A DNA stretch of 64,000 bases, taken from Bosea sp. ANAM02 (lineage in GTDB: Bacteria > Pseudomonadota > Alphaproteobacteria > Rhizobiales > Beijerinckiaceae). Both the position numbers and the translations under genes were made by a program. The stretch is taken from assembly GCF_011764485.1 (NCBI RefSeq), contig NZ_AP022848.1:4716001-4780000 (forward strand), in the 5' to 3' direction. Below the pieces are notes generated by a model that saw nothing but the letters and a program-made list of their open reading frames with translations, searched no databases and was not told the DNA's origin. Below, one piece after another: positions 44,370 to 54,173 of the stretch. Each line of letters opens with the position of its first letter. The first letter of the stretch is position 1.

Positions 44370-47300
44370 TTACTCGCCGTCGCTTGGAGCCGCGGCCAGG
44401 TGGGTGGCTGCCCGCTGTAAGGCCTCGTCCAGACGAGCCCTCGAGGTTGCCGCCAGCCTCTCAACACCAAGGAGCCGCGCTAGAGCGAGTGCCGGATCGA
44501 TCTCCTCCAGCAGCGCGGGCTCGCTGACTGCAATGCTGGCAAGCTCGGCAAGCGGGACGTCTGGTATCGCGCGCCGCGCAGCGACATCCACCGGCGCACG
44601 ATAGGGGCAGATTGGTGCAATAGTGCCTGGCCTCCAAAGGAAGGGGCCGCTCGACTCCTCAGTTCGCGGAAGGTCGCGCAGATGCAGGTCGATGCGCTCC
44701 CTGATTCGAGCGCCTGTCCGCAACCAGCCGTGCGCCCGCGCAATGCGCTGGGCAAGCACATCCGCGCGCAACGGCGCTTCCGCCTCCATCACCGCATCGA
44801 CCATGCCACGCAATGTGCCCCGATAGCCGAATTCGAAGAACTGGTCCGGATCAGCTCGGAATTGCGATAGGTCGGCTAAGCGATACTGCGCTCCGCCGTG
44901 GGAGGGACTGGCCCCTCCCTCCGTTCTGGACGCCACCTTGACAGCTCCGGCGACGGGCGAGGCTATGACATCAGCGGCAGGCGCAGCAGCCAAGACATCG
45001 TCCTGCGGCGATTGCTCGCGACCGTCGCGCACGGCGTCCTCGGTCGCTTCCTCGGACTCGGCAGCGTCCAGGTCGAGCTGACCGGCTTCGACCTCCACGC
45101 CGAGCTCCCAGTGGAGTGCCTGGTCAGTTGCTTCCTCGGCTGCTCGTGCGCGACTGTCGGCGAGCAGAGCCTCAAGCGCTTCGTGCAACCTCTGCATCGC
45201 CCCATTGGGGTCGAACCACCAATCCGTCGACCAGACACGGACGATATTCCAGCCCAGTCCTCTCAGGACCTGCTCGCGCACTTTGTCGCGGTCCCGAGCC
45301 GTCGCGGAGCTGTGATAGGTCGCGCCATCGCATTCGACGCCCGCGAGATAGGCACCGGCACGATCGGGATGCTTCACACCGATATCGACGCGGAACCCGG
45401 AGATGCCGACCTGCGGCACGACCTGCCAGCCGAAGCGAGCGAGTTGCTCCGCAACCGCCTCCTCAAATGGAGATTCGAGCCCCCCAACTGATCCCTCATC
45501 CCGGGCCGGCAGCGCGATCGGACCGCGTTCCGCAAAGTCGAGGAAGGTCTTGAGATGATGCACACCGACCGCCTTTGTCCGGCCCGTGTCGATGTCATCG
45601 GCGGCGAAGCCGGAGTACACGACCAGCTCCTGTCGGGCGCGGGTCACGGCAACGTTGAGGCGCCGCTCGCCGCCGTCGCGGTTCAGGGCACCGAAGTCCA
45701 TCGTTCGCTTGCCAGCCGCATCTTTCGAGAAGGTGATCGAAAACAGGATGACGTCGCGCTCGTCGCCCTGAACATTCTCAAGGTTCTTGACGATCGTCGG
45801 CTCGATCCGGTCTTCGGCGAAGTACCATTCGAGAGAGGGTTCGAGGCGGCGCGCCTCGTCCAGAAAGTCCTGAATCAGAGCCTGCTGCTGCGCGTTGAAA
45901 GTGATGATGCCCAGCGTCGGCCGGCTTGCCTCCGGCATGGCAAGCCAGCCCCGCATGCGCCCGACGGCATCTTCGACGAGCCTGCGGGCTTCAGTGCGGT
46001 TGGTTCGGGTCTTGCCACGATCGTAGACGCCCTCGACCCGCACGAGGCGCACGGAGCGATCCTCGACGGTCGGAGCCGGGAAGGTGATCAGGCGATTCTG
46101 ATAGTAATGCGCGTTGGAGAAGGCGATCAGCGACTCGTTGCGGCTGCGATAGTGCCAGCGCAGGTCGCGCACCGGAATGCCGGCGGCCTTGGTTTCGTCG
46201 AGGATGCTCTCCAGGTCCCGCTCATAATCCTCGACCTCTTCGTCATCCTCGTTGCGCCCGAAGAAATTGGTCGGCGGCAATTGGCGGGGATCGCCGACGA
46301 TGATTGTCTGCCGTCCCCGGGCGATCGCGCCGACCGCGTCCCAGGTCGTGATCTGCGAAGCCTCGTCGAAGATCACGACGTCGAAGAGCGCCTGGTTCGG
46401 CGGGAAGTACTGCGCGATGGACAGGGGGGACATCAGCATGCAGGGCGCGAGCTTGCCGAAGTTGCCCGGCATGGCGCCGATCATCTCACGAATCGAGCGG
46501 CTCGGCCTCTGCAACTCCATCTGATGGCGCAGAAGGCCGAGCTCGGAGTTGCGTGGCACGCTCTGGACCGAGGGCAGGCCGTGAGCCAGAGCGCTCACCA
46601 CGCGGCTGGTCGCCTTGGCCCGGACCAGATCGTCAATCTCGCGGAACTCTTCGATCGCATGCTCATGCTGGAACCGGCGGAAGTCGCGCAGCGTCGCGTG
46701 AGAATCCAGCGCCAGAGGCAGCCACCAGCGCGCATAGGCAAGATCGAACGCCTCCCGCGTTTGATGTGGGGAAAGCACTTCGCTCTCCAGATCCTGGATC
46801 AAGGCGCTCAGGCCCTGCGCCTCGCCCAGCGCGCGGATGCGACACCAGCTCGTCCAGTTCCGTAGCAAGAGGCGCGCGCTCGCGATGTCATCGGCGAGCG
46901 ACAGAAGCTCTGAGAGGACTGTTGCGCTTTCCGACCGGACCGGAGACGATCCGGCTAGCGCAGAGAAGCGCGCCAATGCCGCCGAAAAACTCCGGTAGGC
47001 TTCGCGATAAGCGAGCGCAGCATGCCGGATCGGCTCTGCATCGCTGCCCGACACCAGAATCGGGGCGATCGTCTTCACGATCGCGCGGATGTCGTCTGCG
47101 GCTCGCCCGAGTCGCAGGAGACTATCTCGCAGCTTGGTCGCGCCCGTCAGATGCCGCTCGATCGCCGACACGTCGGTGTCCAGGCCTGCAAAGCGCAGCG
47201 GCTTGCCGGCGAGCCCACTTTTGTCGGCGGACGCATGCAGTCCCTGCAGGCGGCGCAGGATCGGCAGGTCCTTGTCAGGGTCAGGCTGACCGGTAGTGGC

Positions 47301-50300
47301 ATAGCTCTGCAGCAGCTTCTTCACCCGCCGGCTAGCCAGCCAGCTGCGCGGCCACATGGCGGCTCTGGCCTCGCGCCACCCGCGCTCGAGGTCATCGACG
47401 GGAACGCGCAGCACCGAGTCGCGGGCGAAGGTCGCAGAAAGCTCGGCTTCGGCCGCTCGGTAGGATGAGATCGATCCCTCTAGCTCGGCGAGGGCGTCCT
47501 TCAGGCGGCCGAAATCCGGATCGAACGCGATCCGCTGATCGGTGCCGGCGCTATCGTGCAGCGTGGCTGCGAGCACCGAGAATCGCTCCAGCTCCTCGGC
47601 CGATGCATCGCCACGCGCCGATAGGCCAAGGTGGGGCAGAAACGCGGTGAGTGACTTTCGCAGTGTCGACACCGTGCCTGCAAGCTCGCGCGCTTGCGTG
47701 AGCAGTTGCTCCTGCCAGGCGGAGGACCACTCGGGCGTGTTCACGCAGGTGAGAACCGGCATGCGTTCGACCGCAGAGAAGACGCGGCCGATCTCGTCCG
47801 CGAGATCGCCGAGCACGCGACGCGCCTCGTCGTCATGGGCATCGCGATGCGGCCAGCTCAGAACCGGCGCATAGTGCTCGCGGCCCCGCAGCGCGATGCC
47901 GAGTGCGATATAGGGCGTCAGCCCGTTTGGATGCCGCTTGTGGAGCGCATCGACATAGGCGTTGAGCACGTCGCGCTTGAGCTTGAGCCGGCGGTTGACC
48001 GCAATCCAGTCCGACTGCGAGGCCGCGCGGCCTTTTTCCCACGAGTTCCTGAGCTGGGCGAGGAATGATTTGCGGTCGGCCTTGTTCGAATGAAGCTCCA
48101 GGCAATGGTCGCCGAGGCCGTGCGCCTTGAGGCGGCGATGCACGACGTTGAGCGCCGCGGTCTTCTCGGCAACGAAGAGCACGGTCTTCCCGGATGCCAG
48201 GCAGTTCGCGATCATGTTGGCGATCGTCTGGCTCTTGCCTGTGCCGGGCGGGCCGATGATCACGAAATCCCGCCCCTCGGCGGCCGCGACGCTCGCCGCG
48301 ATCTGGGACGAGTCCGCCGGCAGGACAGAGACGATGTCGGCTGGGTCATAGCGCCGATCCAGTTGCCGCTCGTCGACGAAATCATCTGCCGCACCCGGAA
48401 AAGGCCGGTCCGGCGAATCGATCAGATGCCGGACGAGCCGGTTCTCGCGCAGGGCATCGGTGCGCTCGACGAGGTCCTTCCACATCAGATGCTTTGCGAA
48501 TGAGAAGGTCGACAGCGCCGCGTCGTCGATCACCTCCATGCCAGGCACATCGCGCACCGCCTGGCGCATCGCGCCGAGCAGGCGCGGCACGTCGATACCG
48601 TTTTCGTCTTGCGGCAACTCGCCTGCGAATTGCGGCAGCGGCAGATCAAATTCGCGCTCGAGGAACTGCAGCAGCGTGGCGTTGAAACGCGGTTCGTCCT
48701 CGTGGAAGCGCAGCGAGAATTGCGAACTCGCACTGCGCCGGTCGAGCTTGACCGGCAGCAGCAATAGCGGTGCACGATAACTGCGTTCGTCGCTAGGTTT
48801 GCGCTTCCAGCGCAGGAAGCCAACCGCGAGAAACAATGTGTTTGCGCCGCCCTCGGCGAAATCATTGCGCACCTGACGATGAAGGTCGATCAGCCGCGCT
48901 TCAAGATTCTTGGCCTCAAGCGGCGAAGCAAGCTCGCCGCGTCCGAGGGCATCTGCCGCGAATGTGCGGTGGAGATCCTGGCCCCGGACCTCGCGGTAGA
49001 GCGCCGCGTCACGCTCGCCGAGCGGATTGTGCTCGGGAAGGGAGATCAGCCGCATCGCGCTCCCCTCTGCGAGCTGATCCTCGAGATAGGCTACATCCGT
49101 GCACAGAAACGGGATCGTCTTTTTCGAGTCGGGGAAGTTCAGCAGCCGATTGCGCAGAGTGAGGTCGAGCAGCTTCTTCTGCCAGCGGTCGATCCGTCCG
49201 GCTGCAGTGGTTGGCTTGAGCTCGACGACCTCCGTCGGCACGTCGATCGGCCCTGGATCGATTGTGATCGGCAGGTCGATCTCGTCATCCTGGGCATGAT
49301 CCGCTTGAGCGGGTGCATGGGAGGCGAGCGGCATGATGCCGCCGCTGCGGGAGCGATGCAGGTCGATCGCTGCCACGAAACCGGCTGCCTGCGTATCCTC
49401 GAAGCGTGGTGCCACAAGCTGGCGTGCATGGTCGAGCGTGACCGGCGGCCTGTGTGTCACGCCCGTCGTCTCGAACGCGACGAACTCGCGTGCGGCGATG
49501 GCTTTGCGGACCTCGGTGAGGTCTGTCTCGACCGCATTGGGAAACGTCCGCTTCGTCAGCCACACCCCGACCGCTGCGTGATTCTGGAACAGCAGCAGCG
49601 CTGAGTTCAGCCCGCAGCCTTCGAGTGCCGCAGCAAACAACAACGAGGTGTCGAGGCAGGTGGCCAGCCGGTGTTGTGCGACGGCGGAGGGGCGCCGGAC
49701 CTTCTGCCCGCGTTGCTCGAAGCTCGCCGGAGGTTCGGCATAGTGCAGCTTCAGCCCAGCAACCGCGGAATACACCGCTGCCGCGAGCAGCAGGCTCCGC
49801 TTGGGATCGTTCGATTGGTAACCATCGAGGCCCGAGGGATGGCCATGCCCAGCCCAAGAGTCGGCGGCAGATCGCAGAATTTTCGCGACAGCCGGATCGT
49901 TAGGGAGGACGAACGCCGGCAGGAGTTGCGCCATGTCGGCGACGCCGCCCCATTCGTCGCGCGCTAGCAACCTGACCGGGACCCGGCTCTCGGCTAGGCA
50001 CTCATCCTTGGCATATAGGCGCAAGGTGATTTCACCCCGTTCCGCCTCATCCAATCCAGCCAGGTAGCCAGCGTCGAGCTCGATCCGCCTGTCACTGATG
50101 ACGATGCGGTCGCCTGGCACCAATCGATCGACTGTCCAGAGCTTGGGCCGCAGAAATCCAGGCGTCGCCACCATCGCCAGCCGGCACTGTTCGAAATGCC
50201 GATCGGTCGGATTTTCTATCGCGAGGGAGCGCAGAACGGGGATCGCATTTTGATAAGATGCGAAAGTGAAGCTTGTAGCAATGTCTGAGTCGATCTTGAC

Positions 50301-50357
50301 CGACGTCGGCACTTCACTGGCGCCGTTCGTCGTGTGCCCACTATCTCGATCTAGCAT
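44370..50357 (-). CDS. Giant DUF4011-helicase-Vsr-like-DUF3320 defence protein (HheA-like)
   Basis: 1995 aa, no membrane segments. In order: an N-terminal domain; a transglutaminase-like fold with Cys234 (TCLDTSLLFAAALEGCGL) and His260 (FQNHAAVGVWL); DUF4011 from about 385 (RWQKKLLDLTLRNRLLNF); an SF1 helicase with Walker A GPPGTGKSQT (Lys708), DEASQ (Asp1331-Glu1332) and NVAVTRARQEL; a Vsr-like nuclease with Asp1658 (RVDIGV) and Glu1675 (GVECDGATYH); and DUF3320 at the end. DUF4011-helicase-Vsr proteins are known as the single-gene anti-phage system Hhe. Here it heads an operon with the SbcDC-like pair. Confidence 0.92.
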   Translation of the reverse strand: MLDRDSGHTTNGASEVPTSVKIDSDIATSFTFASYQNAIPVLRSLAIENPTDRHFEQCRLAMVATPGFLRPKLWTVDRLVPGDRIVISDRRIELDAGYLAGLDEAERGEITLRLYAKDECLAESRVPVRLLARDEWGGVADMAQLLPAFVLPNDPAVAKILRSAADSWAGHGHPSGLDGYQSNDPKRSLLLAAAVYSAVAGLKLHYAEPPASFEQRGQKVRRPSAVAQHRLATCLDTSLLFAAALEGCGLNSALLLFQNHAAVGVWLTKRTFPNAVETDLTEVRKAIAAREFVAFETTGVTHRPPVTLDHARQLVAPRFEDTQAAGFVAAIDLHRSRSGGIMPLASHAPAQADHAQDDEIDLPITIDPGPIDVPTEVVELKPTTAAGRIDRWQKKLLDLTLRNRLLNFPDSKKTIPFLCTDVAYLEDQLAEGSAMRLISLPEHNPLGERDAALYREVRGQDLHRTFAADALGRGELASPLEAKNLEARLIDLHRQVRNDFAEGGANTLFLAVGFLRWKRKPSDERSYRAPLLLLPVKLDRRSASSQFSLRFHEDEPRFNATLLQFLEREFDLPLPQFAGELPQDENGIDVPRLLGAMRQAVRDVPGMEVIDDAALSTFSFAKHLMWKDLVERTDALRENRLVRHLIDSPDRPFPGAADDFVDERQLDRRYDPADIVSVLPADSSQIAASVAAAEGRDFVIIGPPGTGKSQTIANMIANCLASGKTVLFVAEKTAALNVVHRRLKAHGLGDHCLELHSNKADRKSFLAQLRNSWEKGRAASQSDWIAVNRRLKLKRDVLNAYVDALHKRHPNGLTPYIALGIALRGREHYAPVLSWPHRDAHDDEARRVLGDLADEIGRVFSAVERMPVLTCVNTPEWSSAWQEQLLTQARELAGTVSTLRKSLTAFLPHLGLSARGDASAEELERFSVLAATLHDSAGTDQRIAFDPDFGRLKDALAELEGSISSYRAAEAELSATFARDSVLRVPVDDLERGWREARAAMWPRSWLASRRVKKLLQSYATTGQPDPDKDLPILRRLQGLHASADKSGLAGKPLRFAGLDTDVSAIERHLTGATKLRDSLLRLGRAADDIRAIVKTIAPILVSGSDAEPIRHAALAYREAYRSFSAALARFSALAGSSPVRSESATVLSELLSLADDIASARLLLRNWTSWCRIRALGEAQGLSALIQDLESEVLSPHQTREAFDLAYARWWLPLALDSHATLRDFRRFQHEHAIEEFREIDDLVRAKATSRVVSALAHGLPSVQSVPRNSELGLLRHQMELQRPSRSIREMIGAMPGNFGKLAPCMLMSPLSIAQYFPPNQALFDVVIFDEASQITTWDAVGAIARGRQTIIVGDPRQLPPTNFFGRNEDDEEVEDYERDLESILDETKAAGIPVRDLRWHYRSRNESLIAFSNAHYYQNRLITFPAPTVEDRSVRLVRVEGVYDRGKTRTNRTEARRLVEDAVGRMRGWLAMPEASRPTLGIITFNAQQQALIQDFLDEARRLEPSLEWYFAEDRIEPTIVKNLENVQGDERDVILFSITFSKDAAGKRTMDFGALNRDGGERRLNVAVTRARQELVVYSGFAADDIDTGRTKAVGVHHLKTFLDFAERGPIALPARDEGSVGGLESPFEEAVAEQLARFGWQVVPQVGISGFRVDIGVKHPDRAGAYLAGVECDGATYHSSATARDRDKVREQVLRGLGWNIVRVWSTDWWFDPNGAMQRLHEALEALLADSRARAAEEATDQALHWELGVEVEAGQLDLDAAESEEATEDAVRDGREQSPQDDVLAAAPAADVIASPVAGAVKVASRTEGGASPSHGGAQYRLADLSQFRADPDQFFEFGYRGTLRGMVDAVMEAEAPLRADVLAQRIARAHGWLRTGARIRERIDLHLRDLPRTEESSGPFLWRPGTIAPICPYRAPVDVAARRAIPDVPLAELASIAVSEPALLEEIDPALALARLLGVERLAATSRARLDEALQRAATHLAAAPSDGE

Positions 50358-50513
50358 TTCTTCGCCCCAGCGGAGGCAGGATAGAACCTAAAGTTGCAGT
50401 ATGCCAAGCTGCAATACCCGCAAAATTATGAAGACGCGGCCAAGCGCCAAGACCTGACATCGAAAATGACCGCAGAACGGACACGCCTTATAGGGTTTGC
50501 GCCTGCCCCATAA
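50358..50513 (-). promoter_or_regulatory. Promoter region of the putative defence operon
   Basis: 156 bp between the giant gene and the IS3-family element; the operon's promoter must lie here or inside the insertion sequence. A possible -10-like TATAAG at 50488-50493 (minus strand CTTATA) is all I can point to. Repressor genes are absent, so expression may be constitutive or IS-driven. Confidence 0.35.
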
Positions 50514-50552
50514 TGAACCGCCCCGGCTTCGCGGGAGGCCGTTTGGTTTGAG

Positions 50553-51784
<1,232 letters not shown>

Positions 51785-51831
51785 AGCCCCATCCTCTCAG
51801 GAGTTCGGGCCTCCGACAAATCCGGGGCGGT

Positions 51832-52230
51832 TCAGTTGATGTTGCCGCGCGCGGCCTTGGAATAGGGACAGGTCTGGTGAGCCTCATCGACGAGGCTCTG
51901 CGCCAGTTCGAGGTCGAGGCCGGGAAGGCTGACGCGCAGGCGTGCCTGCAGGAAATACGCACCGTCCGTCATGCCGAGATCGACCTCGGCATCGACGGTG
52001 AGGTCTGCCGGCAGGACGAGCTTGCGCTTGCCGGCGGCCAGGCCGATCGCGCCGATGAAGCAGGCCGACCAGCCGGCGGCGAAGAGCTGCTCGGGATTGG
52101 TGCCGGCACTGGCGCTGCCGGGAGGCGACAGCTTGATATCAAGCTTACCGTCGGAGCTGCGCGAAGCGCCGTCGCGGCCACCGGTTGTTTGAACGCGGCC
52201 GGTATAGAGGACCTTCTCGATCGTGGGCAT
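51832..52230 (-). CDS. ohr: Organic hydroperoxide resistance protein (OsmC/Ohr family), C-terminus replaced by IS end
   Basis: A 132-aa thiol peroxidase that reduces organic hydroperoxides. Reactive Cys in LFAAGWSACFIGAIG and second Cys in HQTCPYSKAARGNIN. Other Ohr proteins continue about 7 residues after GNI (for example VTLTLV). Here the stop TGA lies in the end of the IS3-family element, and the missing tail is not found on its other side. Activity is probably kept, since both Cys are present. I chose the ATG at 52228-52230 (MPTIEKVLYTGR). Confidence 0.9.
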   Translation of the reverse strand: MPTIEKVLYTGRVQTTGGRDGASRSSDGKLDIKLSPPGSASAGTNPEQLFAAGWSACFIGAIGLAAGKRKLVLPADLTVDAEVDLGMTDGAYFLQARLRVSLPGLDLELAQSLVDEAHQTCPYSKAARGNIN

Positions 52231-52550
52231 GGAACGCTCCATCTCTGGCGCCGCCATGAGCGGCGGCGGGTGGCGGAGCTTTTCCCAAACCGGGATGTCG
52301 TGATTGTTTTGCGAAACGGGCCGATTTGTAACGAAACGTGTTTCCTCGGCGCCTCGATACATTGCAGCACGGGCGGCACCGTCCGTCCGCATTGGCCCGC
52401 GATGCGGCACGGGGACGGGCGAGCGGTTTGTATCCGCGTGTATCGCACCCTTTGAAACGAGCGAACGGTTACAAATCCCGCCCACGCCGACACAGCCTCG
52501 ACACAGGCGCCGGGCTCTTCTTGCCGCAACCTTCAATCAGGAAGAGAGCC
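52231..52550. promoter_or_regulatory. Divergent promoter region ohr / epoxide-hydrolase-like gene
   Basis: 320 bp without a gene. It holds the direct repeat TGTATC-CGCG-TGTATC (52429-52444). It also holds two TTTGTAAC sequences on opposite strands (near 52326 plus and 52468 minus), which may be further regulator sites. The plus-strand gene has a GGAAGAGAGCC RBS. No OhrR gene is nearby. Confidence 0.55.
52429..52444 (+). promoter_or_regulatory. TGTATC direct repeat, putative response-regulator site 1
   Basis: TGTATC-CGCG-TGTATC: two perfect half-sites 10 bp apart, one helical turn, the usual pattern for OmpR/PhoB-family regulators. It is 107 bp before the epoxide-hydrolase-like start. Related sites are at 56115 and 57081. 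Confidence 0.55.
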
Positions 52551-53603
52551 ATGTCGGAACAGATCGATCAGCCCCGTCGCAGTCTTCTGAGCGCCTTTGC
52601 ACTGGGGGCCACGCTCGCCCCATTTGCCGCCATAGGCGGTGCCTATGCCCAGGCGCGTTCGTCGTCTCCGGCCGCCTCGTTGGCGGCAGCGCCGGGTGGG
52701 CACACGACCTTTGCCGCGCTCAAGCAGGTGAAGGCCGGCGTGCTCGATATCGGTTACGCCGAGGACGGCCCTGCCGACGGACCGCCTGTCCTGCTGCTCC
52801 ATGGCTGGCCCTATGACATTCACAGCTATGTCGATGTCGCGCCGATCCTGGCCAAGGCAGGATACCGGGTGCTCGTGCCCCATCTGCGCGGCTACGGCTC
52901 GACCCGCTTCCTGTCGGCAGATACCCCGCGCAACGGGCAGCAGGGCGCGCTCGCCACCGACATCATCGCCTTCATGGACGCGCTGAAGATCGAGAAGGCC
53001 GTCATCGGCGGCTATGATTGGGGGGCACGCACCGCCGACATCGTCACAGCGCTCTGGCCCGAGCGCGTCAAGGCGCTGGTCTCGGTCAGCGGCTATCTCA
53101 TCGGCAGCCAGGACGCGAACAAGCCGCCGCTGCCGCCCAAGGCCGAATTGCAATGGTGGTACCAGTTCTATTTCGCCACCGAGCGGGGGGCTGCCGGCTA
53201 TGCGAAGTACACCCATGACTTCGCCCGGCTGATCTGGGAGCTTGCTTCGCCGCAGTGGAAGTTCGACGACGCCACCTTCGCGCGCTCGGCCAAGGCCTTC
53301 GACAATCCCGACCATGTCGCGATCTCGATCCACAACTACCGCTGGCGGCTCGGTCTTGCGCTGGGCGAGCCGCAGTTCGATGCGCTGGAGCAGAAGCTCG
53401 CGGCCTTCCCGAGCATCAGCGTTCCCACCATCACCATCGAGGGCGATGCCAACGGCGCTCCCCATCCGGAACCGGCAGCCTATGCAAAGCGCTTCACCGG
53501 CAAATACGAGCACCGGCTGTTCAAGGGTGGCATCGGCCATAATCCGCCGCAGGAGGCGCCGCAGGAGTTCGCCCGGGCGATCATCGATGCCGACAGGCTC
53601 TGA
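52551..53603 (+). CDS. Exported alpha/beta hydrolase, epoxide-hydrolase-like
   Basis: A 350-aa alpha/beta hydrolase with a Tat-like signal (QPRRSLLSAFALGATLAP) and cleavage near AYAQA. HGWPYDIHSY is the oxyanion motif; the nucleophile is Asp in IGGYDWGART, as in epoxide hydrolases and haloalkane dehalogenases. The catalytic His is in KGGIGHNPPQEAP. It probably detoxifies epoxides or halides in the periplasm. The RBS is GGAAGAGAG. A TGTATC direct repeat lies upstream. Confidence 0.87.
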   Translation: MSEQIDQPRRSLLSAFALGATLAPFAAIGGAYAQARSSSPAASLAAAPGGHTTFAALKQVKAGVLDIGYAEDGPADGPPVLLLHGWPYDIHSYVDVAPILAKAGYRVLVPHLRGYGSTRFLSADTPRNGQQGALATDIIAFMDALKIEKAVIGGYDWGARTADIVTALWPERVKALVSVSGYLIGSQDANKPPLPPKAELQWWYQFYFATERGAAGYAKYTHDFARLIWELASPQWKFDDATFARSAKAFDNPDHVAISIHNYRWRLGLALGEPQFDALEQKLAAFPSISVPTITIEGDANGAPHPEPAAYAKRFTGKYEHRLFKGGIGHNPPQEAPQEFARAIIDADRL

Positions 53604-53651
53604 GATCTGAGAGATCGCACAAATGAAGCCGATATCCCTGACAACCTGTGC

Positions 53652-53675
53652 GGCGGCGGCCTTCGGGCCGCCGCC
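53652..53675 (+). terminator. Extra-stable TTCG hairpin
   Basis: GGCGGCGGCC-TTCG-GGCCGCCGCC, a perfect 10-bp GC stem with a cUUCGg tetraloop, 48 bp after the hydrolase stop. There is no clear T-run (GTCGTTATG follows). It falls where the signal peptide of the P460-like gene should be. Confidence 0.6.
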
Positions 53676-53681
53676 GTCGTT

Positions 53682-54134
53682 ATGTTCGGTGGGTTTGCGC
53701 GAAGCGAGGCAGAGCCCAAGCCGGCCTCGCCGATCGATGGCATCACGATTCCCGACGGCTACCGGCAATGGAAGCTGGTCGCTCCGGCATTGGAGCATGA
53801 GCCGCTCAACGAACTACGTGCCGTCGTCGGCAACGAGACGGCACTGGCAACCTATCGGGCTGGGACCCCGCCTTTCCCGGACGGGTCGGTACTGGTCAAG
53901 CTGGCCTGGAAGCACATCCAGTCGCCCGAATTCGAATCCGCGCTCGTTCCCCGCATGGCAACCACCGTGCAGGTGATGGTGAAGGATTGGAAGCGCTATG
54001 CAGCGACCGGCGGCTGGGGTTTCGGCTGCTTCGTCGATCGCAAGCCTGTCGACCAGGACCAACACGAAACCTGCTGGGGCTGCGAAACGCTGGTGAAGAG
54101 TCGGGACTACGTTTTCACCCGCCTCGCACCCTGA
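53682..54134 (+). CDS. Cytochrome P460-family-like protein lacking the heme His
   Basis: A 150-aa protein with the P460 fold core (PDGYRQWKLVAPALEHEPLN, ATYRAGTPPFPDGSVLVKLA, KRYAATGGWGFGCF). The C-terminal heme motif CxxCH is CWGCE here, so covalent heme binding with His ligation is unlikely. The signal peptide is not in frame: an ATG at 53623 (MKPISLTTCAAAAF) looks like one but is in another frame, across the hairpin at 53652. The start at 53682 has no RBS. It may be damaged or unexpressed. Confidence 0.66.
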   Translation: MFGGFARSEAEPKPASPIDGITIPDGYRQWKLVAPALEHEPLNELRAVVGNETALATYRAGTPPFPDGSVLVKLAWKHIQSPEFESALVPRMATTVQVMVKDWKRYAATGGWGFGCFVDRKPVDQDQHETCWGCETLVKSRDYVFTRLAP

Positions 54135-54173
54135 TCGCGCGGCTGCGACAGCGGCTTGCCCTTCCCGATACAA

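Noticed and set aside
45555-46865. 436-aa plus-strand open frame
   Set aside because: Antisense to the helicase core of the giant protein; no motif.
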